Below, in pieces: positions 60,500 through 64,000 of a stretch of DNA of 64,000 nucleotides; positions within the stretch are counted from its first letter, which is position 1, and the number at the start of each line of letters is the position of its first letter. The position numbers and the translations under genes were made by a program. The notes below the pieces were generated by a model. That model did no database searches, was not told the DNA's origin, and worked only from the letters and a program-made list of their open reading frames with translations. The stretch is taken from positions 1 to 64,000 of the forward strand of contig CAZJOM010000007.1 in the NCBI GenBank assembly GCA_964547645.1, in the 5' to 3' direction. The DNA comes from SZUA-430 sp964547645 (GTDB lineage Bacteria; Pseudomonadota; Alphaproteobacteria; Micropepsales; Micropepsaceae).

Positions 60500-61797
60500 C
60501 CCCGATAAAGTCGCGCTCAAAGCTGCTCTCCACGTATCGCAAGATGACCAGTATTGCGGAGCCTCTGGCTGCGCGTTTGCTGCGGCAGCGTCTCGCGCGC
60601 GGTAAGGAAGACGAAGATCGTCTGCCGGAGCGGCTTGGCCGTCCGGGACGCGTGCGGCCGAAGGGGCCCTTGGTTTGGATCCATGCGGCGAGTGTGGGTG
60701 AGTCCGTTTCGGTTCTGCCGTTGATCCGCGAACTCGGTGCGCTGAGGCCCGATGCGAGCGTGCTGGTAACAACGGGGACCGTGACCTCCGGGCGCATGAT
60801 GGTCGAGCGGTTGCCGGCCCACGCGTTTCATCAGTTTGTGCCGGTCGATACCCCCTCGGCCGTGCGGGCGTTTTTGGATTATTGGAAGCCAAGCCTGGCG
60901 CTTTGGGTCGAGTCCGAGCTGTGGCCGAACGTGCTCTACGAAGTGCATGAGCGGCAGATCCCAGTCGTGCTCTTGAACGCGCGCATGTCGGAGTCGTCGT
61001 TTCGCAATTGGAAGCGCGCGAAGCGTGCGGCGGCGGAGTTGCTTCAGTCATTCGATCTGTGTTTGGCGCAGGATGACGATGTCGCCGACAAGCTGCGCAA
61101 ATTGGGAGCGAGGCATGTCGAGGTGCCGGGGAATTTGAAACTGGTCGGCGACCCGCTGCCATTCGATGCCGAGGTGCTGGGCGAACTTCGCGCGGCGATC
61201 GGAGGGCGGCCGATGTGGCTCTTGGCGTCGAGCCACGATGGCGAGGAGCAGTTGGCGGCGTTCACCCATCGCGATCTCGCGGCGCAGTTTCCGCGTCTCT
61301 TGACCGTCATCGTGCCGCGGCATCCGCAGCGCGGGCCGGCAATCGCGCAGTCGTTGGAGCCGCTGTTCCGCGTGGCGCGACGGTCGAAGGGTGAGTTGCC
61401 GGCGAAGGATACGGAACTCTATATCGCCGATACGCTGGGCGAACTCGGCGTGTTTTACCGGCTGTGTCCGCTCGCCGTTATGGGTGGCAGCTTCGTGCCG
61501 CATGGCGGGCAAAATCCGTTGGAGCCGGCGCGGCTCGGTGCCGCGGTGTTGAGCGGGCCTCATATCGACAATTTCCGCGAAATCTTCCGCATTCTGGTCG
61601 CCTCCGGCGGGGCCGAGGTGTTAACGTCGAACGACCAACTCACCCCCCGCCTCGGCTCTCTCCTCGACAACGACATCGAAACGATGCAACGAGGACAAGC
61701 TGCGGCGAGAGTCGCCGGATCGAAAGAGCCACTTGTGCGCACGTTCGAATTCCTTGCTCCGTATCTGAGGGCGCTTGATGCGAATGCGCGCGCCTGA
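60496..61797 (+). CDS. waaA: 3-deoxy-D-manno-octulosonic acid transferase
   Basis: This 433-residue Kdo transferase of family GT30 adds Kdo to lipid IVA. The N-terminal helix is followed by GPLVWIHAASVGESVSVLPL with the catalytic Glu, LVTTGTVTSGRMM, PSLALWVESELWPN, LLASSHDGEEQLA and VMGGSFVPHGGQNPLEPA with the CMP-Kdo-binding residues. It starts as ATGA with the DUF374 gene and its end overlaps the lpxK start. The number of Kdo residues it transfers cannot be read. Confidence 0.96.
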   Translation: MTPIKSRSKLLSTYRKMTSIAEPLAARLLRQRLARGKEDEDRLPERLGRPGRVRPKGPLVWIHAASVGESVSVLPLIRELGALRPDASVLVTTGTVTSGRMMVERLPAHAFHQFVPVDTPSAVRAFLDYWKPSLALWVESELWPNVLYEVHERQIPVVLLNARMSESSFRNWKRAKRAAAELLQSFDLCLAQDDDVADKLRKLGARHVEVPGNLKLVGDPLPFDAEVLGELRAAIGGRPMWLLASSHDGEEQLAAFTHRDLAAQFPRLLTVIVPRHPQRGPAIAQSLEPLFRVARRSKGELPAKDTELYIADTLGELGVFYRLCPLAVMGGSFVPHGGQNPLEPARLGAAVLSGPHIDNFREIFRILVASGGAEVLTSNDQLTPRLGSLLDNDIETMQRGQAAARVAGSKEPLVRTFEFLAPYLRALDANARA

Positions 61798-62768
61798 CTT
61801 TTGGTATTCGGACCCGAACGAGTCCGTTGCCTTCGTTCTGAAGCCGCTGGGCTGGCTCTATGGCTTCGTCGGGCGGACACGGGCGGCGATGACCGTTCCC
61901 TTTCGCGCATCGATCCCCGTTATCTGCGTCGGCAATCTGACGGCCGGGGGCACAGGTAAGACGCCGCTCGCCATCGCGATCGGCGAACGCTTGAAGGCGC
62001 GGGGTTTGCGCGTGGCGTTCCTCTCGCGCGGTTATGGCGCCGACGTGCCGGGCGCTATGATCGTCGATGCTCAAGAGGACACAGCCGCCACCGTCGGCGA
62101 CGAGCCCCTGATGCTGGCGCAACATGCGATGACGGTGGTGTCGCCGGACCGACCGGCGGGTGCCAGGCTTGCGGTCTCGCGCGGGGCGCAGGTGATCGTG
62201 ATGGACGATGGGTTTCAGAACCCGTCGCTGAAGAAGGATTTGTCCTTTGTCGTTGTCGATGCCGCGAAGGGTTTCGGTAACGGATGCCTTATTCCTGCAG
62301 GGCCTTTGCGCGAGCGGATCGAGGACGGGTTGGCGCGGGCACAAGCCGTCATCGCGATGGGGCCGGGGCACACGACGATGCCGGTCCAGACGACGGTGCT
62401 GCGCGCCCAGCTGCGGCCGCTGGCGGAGGAGCGCTCACGGCTCAACGGTCAGCGCGTGGTCGCGTTCGCCGGCATCGGCGACCCGAAGAAGTTCTTTGCG
62501 ACCGTCGAGGATTGCGGTGCCGTGATCGAGGCGACGCGCGAGTTTCCCGATCACTATGCGTACTCCGACGACGATCTGGCCGATATTCGCGAGATCGCGG
62601 CGCGGTACGACGCGTTGCCGTTGACAACCGAGAAGGATCTGTTGCGGCTGGCACCGGCCGCGCGCGCGGGGATCAGCGCGCTTAAAGTCACCGCCCAATT
62701 TGACCCTGAGTCCGTAGGCCATCTCGACCAACTTATCGAACAATGTCTGACACGATTCCTGCCGCGCG
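61778..62768 (+). CDS. lpxK: Tetraacyldisaccharide 4'-kinase, 3' end in the gap
   Basis: LpxK phosphorylates the 4' position of the tetraacyldisaccharide to give lipid IVA. The P-loop is VICVGNLTAGGTGKTPLAI near residue 50, and the conserved VMDDGFQNPSLKKD carries the DDGFQ motif. About 330 residues are seen before the N run at 62769, which is nearly full length, so its stop lies in the missing sequence. The start is ATG 61778 (or 61784), overlapping the waaA end. The next gene starts inside it at 62743. Confidence 0.93.
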
Positions 62769-63435
62769 NNNNNNNNNNNNNNNNNNNNNNNNNNNNNNNN
62801 NNNNNNNNNNNNNNNNNNNNNNNNNNNNNNNNNNNNNNNNNNNNNNNNNNNNNNNNNNNNNNNNNNNNGAGAATGCGCGCGCGGCGATGAAGAAAGGCAA
62901 AGGCGGGCTGTTCGTTTCCGGGCATTGCGGCAACTGGGAGCTGATGCCGCGCTGCATCGCAGACATCGGCGAGAAGGGTACGTTGGTCTACCGGCCGCCG
63001 AACAACCCCTGGGTCGATGCGTGGATATCGAAGCAGCGGCGGATCGGTTTGCCGACCGTTGCGGCGAAGGGGGCGGACGGGGCGCGGGCGATCGTCCGTA
63101 CACTGAAGGAAAACGCGTTCCTGGCCATGCTCGTCGATCAGAAGATGAACGAAGGGATATCCGTGCCATTGTTCGGACGGCCGGCGATGACGCCGACGGG
63201 CGCGCCCAGCCTTTCGCTCCGCCACCGCGCGCCGATCGTGCCGGCTTGGTGCGAACGGTTGCCCGATCAACGCTTCAAGATCACCGTCTATCCCGAGATT
63301 GCTTTCCCAAACACAGGCGATCGCGACAAGGACATCTATGAGATTGCGCTTGCGCTCAATCAGTTCATCGAGGCGCGGGTGCGCGAGAACCCGGCGAACT
63401 GGCTGTGGCTGCACAGCCGTTGGCCGAAGGGTTAG
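62743..63435 (+). CDS. Lipid A acyltransferase (LpxL/HtrB-like), interrupted by an assembly gap
   Basis: The left piece (62743-62768) gives only MSDTIPAA, then 100 N follow. The right piece starts with ENARAAMKKGKGGLFVSGHC and continues for about 187 residues to the stop at 63435. The acyltransferase HxxxxE motif is seen as SGHCGNWEL just after the gap, and LVDQKMNEGISVPLFGRPA and WLHSRWPKG are typical. Full-length members have about 290 residues, so some 80-90 residues seem to be missing. There is no terminal overlap like that at the first gap. The apparent frame across N is a coincidence. Confidence 0.85.
   Translation: MSDTIPAAXXXXXXXXXXXXXXXXXXXXXXXXXXXXXXXXXXENARAAMKKGKGGLFVSGHCGNWELMPRCIADIGEKGTLVYRPPNNPWVDAWISKQRRIGLPTVAAKGADGARAIVRTLKENAFLAMLVDQKMNEGISVPLFGRPAMTPTGAPSLSLRHRAPIVPAWCERLPDQRFKITVYPEIAFPNTGDRDKDIYEIALALNQFIEARVRENPANWLWLHSRWPKG
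62769..62868. other. 100-N scaffold gap, real sequence missing
   Basis: The left and right ends share no common sequence. The gene it interrupts is too short by an estimated 250 bases or so, so the gap is not of its nominal length. Confidence 0.75.
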
Positions 63436-63438
63436 GCG

Positions 63439-63819
63439 TCAGGCCTTCGCGAGTTGCTCGCCCATCAGTTGATGCAGAAGATTGATCGCCTTGAGGGGGC
63501 GGACCATCACTTTGAAGTGGGTGATCAGGCCCGCCTTGTCCCAGGTGATCATGTCGATGCCGTTGATCCTGATCCCTTGAATTTCGTTTTCGAATTCAAG
63601 GACGGCGCTGTTCTCGCCGTGCCATTCGCCGACATATTTGAAACCGGAACCGCCGAGCACCTTGTCGGCGCCGATAAGGTATTTGAACGTGATCTCGCGG
63701 CCGCGCTGCGGCGTGTGAACCACGGGACTTTCGAACACCGCGTCGGGGTGCAGCATCGCCCAAAGTTCGTCGCGGTTGTGGGTCTTCGTGTAGTCGATCC
63801 AGCGTTTCAATCCGCTCAT
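63439..63819 (-). CDS. NTF2-like (SnoaL-type) protein
   Basis: This 126-residue protein has the NTF2-like cone fold pattern: KRWIDYTKTHNRDELWAMLH, then DAVFESPVVHTPQRGRE, FKYVGEWHGENSAVLEF and GLITHFKVMVRPLKAI. Families with this fold include isomerases, hydrolases and binding proteins, and no single function is supported. The start at 63819 is MSGLKRW. It is convergent with the LpxL-like gene with only three bases between stops. It probably follows the M23 gene on the same transcript. Confidence 0.85.
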   Translation of the reverse strand: MSGLKRWIDYTKTHNRDELWAMLHPDAVFESPVVHTPQRGREITFKYLIGADKVLGGSGFKYVGEWHGENSAVLEFENEIQGIRINGIDMITWDKAGLITHFKVMVRPLKAINLLHQLMGEQLAKA

Positions 63820-63823
63820 CGGA

Positions 63824-64000
63824 TTATCCTTTCGGCATTGCGGGCACAACAAGCGCGGCGTCCAAACGCTCTTGGAACCAATTCAAGCGCCAGCACAGAT
63901 GCGGACCGGTGGCGCGGCCGGTCTTGCCGATCGCGCCAATGACGTTGCCCTTGGCCACGCGATCGCCGACCTTCACATCGATGCGCGACATGTGTAGGTA
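63824..64000 (-). CDS. M23-family peptidase, C-terminal end only
   Basis: The window ends inside this gene; only the last 58 codons are seen, with the stop TAA at 63824. They read YLHMSRIDVKVGDRVAKGN, then VIGAIGKTGRATGPHLCWRL and NWFQERLDAALVVP. This is the end of a LytM/M23 metallopeptidase: the H of YLHMS and the TGPHLxW motif belong to the zinc site. The third His usual in HLHW is Cys here. It may be an endopeptidase of peptidoglycan or a non-catalytic activator. It starts five bases from the NTF2-like gene. Confidence 0.85.
   Translation of the reverse strand, partial: YLHMSRIDVKVGDRVAKGNVIGAIGKTGRATGPHLCWRLNWFQERLDAALVVPAMPKG

Noticed and set aside
59480..61162. 560-codon minus-strand frame over msbA, DUF374 and waaA
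   Set aside because: It crosses three overlapping or closely spaced genes on the other strand. Composition is that of an antisense frame.
1..64000. Mobile element, prophage or genomic island
   Set aside because: No integrase, transposase, phage gene or tRNA attachment site is visible, and gene content is mostly core alphaproteobacterial.

Overview
The window is a GC-rich piece of an alphaproteobacterial chromosome, probably from a metagenome or draft assembly, since it holds two runs of exactly 100 N (38931-39030 and 62769-62868). The assignment rests on gene content and order. There is a ctaC-ctaD-ctaB-coxF-like-ctaG-ctaE-DUF983-SURF1-thrC-M16 cytochrome oxidase cluster divergent from tldD, a gshA-rsmE / ubiA divergent block, and a pmbA-cysQ-DUF4170-msbA-DUF374-waaA-lpxK-lpxL envelope block. 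All three are typical of Alphaproteobacteria. No genus can be named from the sequence alone. I see no rRNA, tRNA, integrase, transposase, phage gene or CRISPR array.

Layout. 1-17 kb: a wax ester synthase/diacylglycerol acyltransferase, a CDGSH iron-sulfur protein, ispH, a HAD-like protein, a SARP/TolB-like/TPR regulator facing an AurF-like diiron protein, a frameshifted GNAT gene, an EamA transporter, thrB-rnhA, a large secreted S41 peptidase built from two copies of the same unit, a DinB protein and a class III cyclase fused to an AAA/TPR module. 17-27 kb: a methyltransferase, a peroxiredoxin and a stand-alone DsbD_N protein, yqgE, a GGDEF/EAL protein divergent from a CHASE4 hybrid kinase, an FKBP isomerase and rimJ. 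26-35 kb: the M16/thrC/cox operon on the minus strand. 35-46 kb: tldD, a Rieske oxygenase, a class C beta-lactamase-like hydrolase interrupted by a false gap, a Tat-type amidohydrolase, an unrecognised secreted protein and an acyl-CoA ligase/metallo-hydrolase pair. 46-57 kb: a transporter, an HxlR regulator divergent from a GST, a membrane protein, gshA, rsmE, ubiA, MAPEG, a desaturase, an ETFB-type methyltransferase, ogt, pmbA and cysQ. 57-64 kb: the lipid A/Kdo assembly genes, an NTF2-like protein and the end of an M23 peptidase.

How the genes work together. The cox block supplies the subunits, heme O synthase and copper/heme assembly factors of an aa3-type oxidase. The last block builds and exports lipid A-Kdo. 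gshA with the GST and MAPEG points to a glutathione economy. TldD and PmbA are the two partners of one protease.

Most of the window is housekeeping. The least ordinary items are the tandem S41 protein with a dead first copy, a family of CCAAG/CTTGG palindromic intergenic repeats (three occurrences), the 55-bp duplication that shows the first N gap is artificial, a 49-codon coxF-like gene, and the orphan AurF-like protein facing a SARP regulator.
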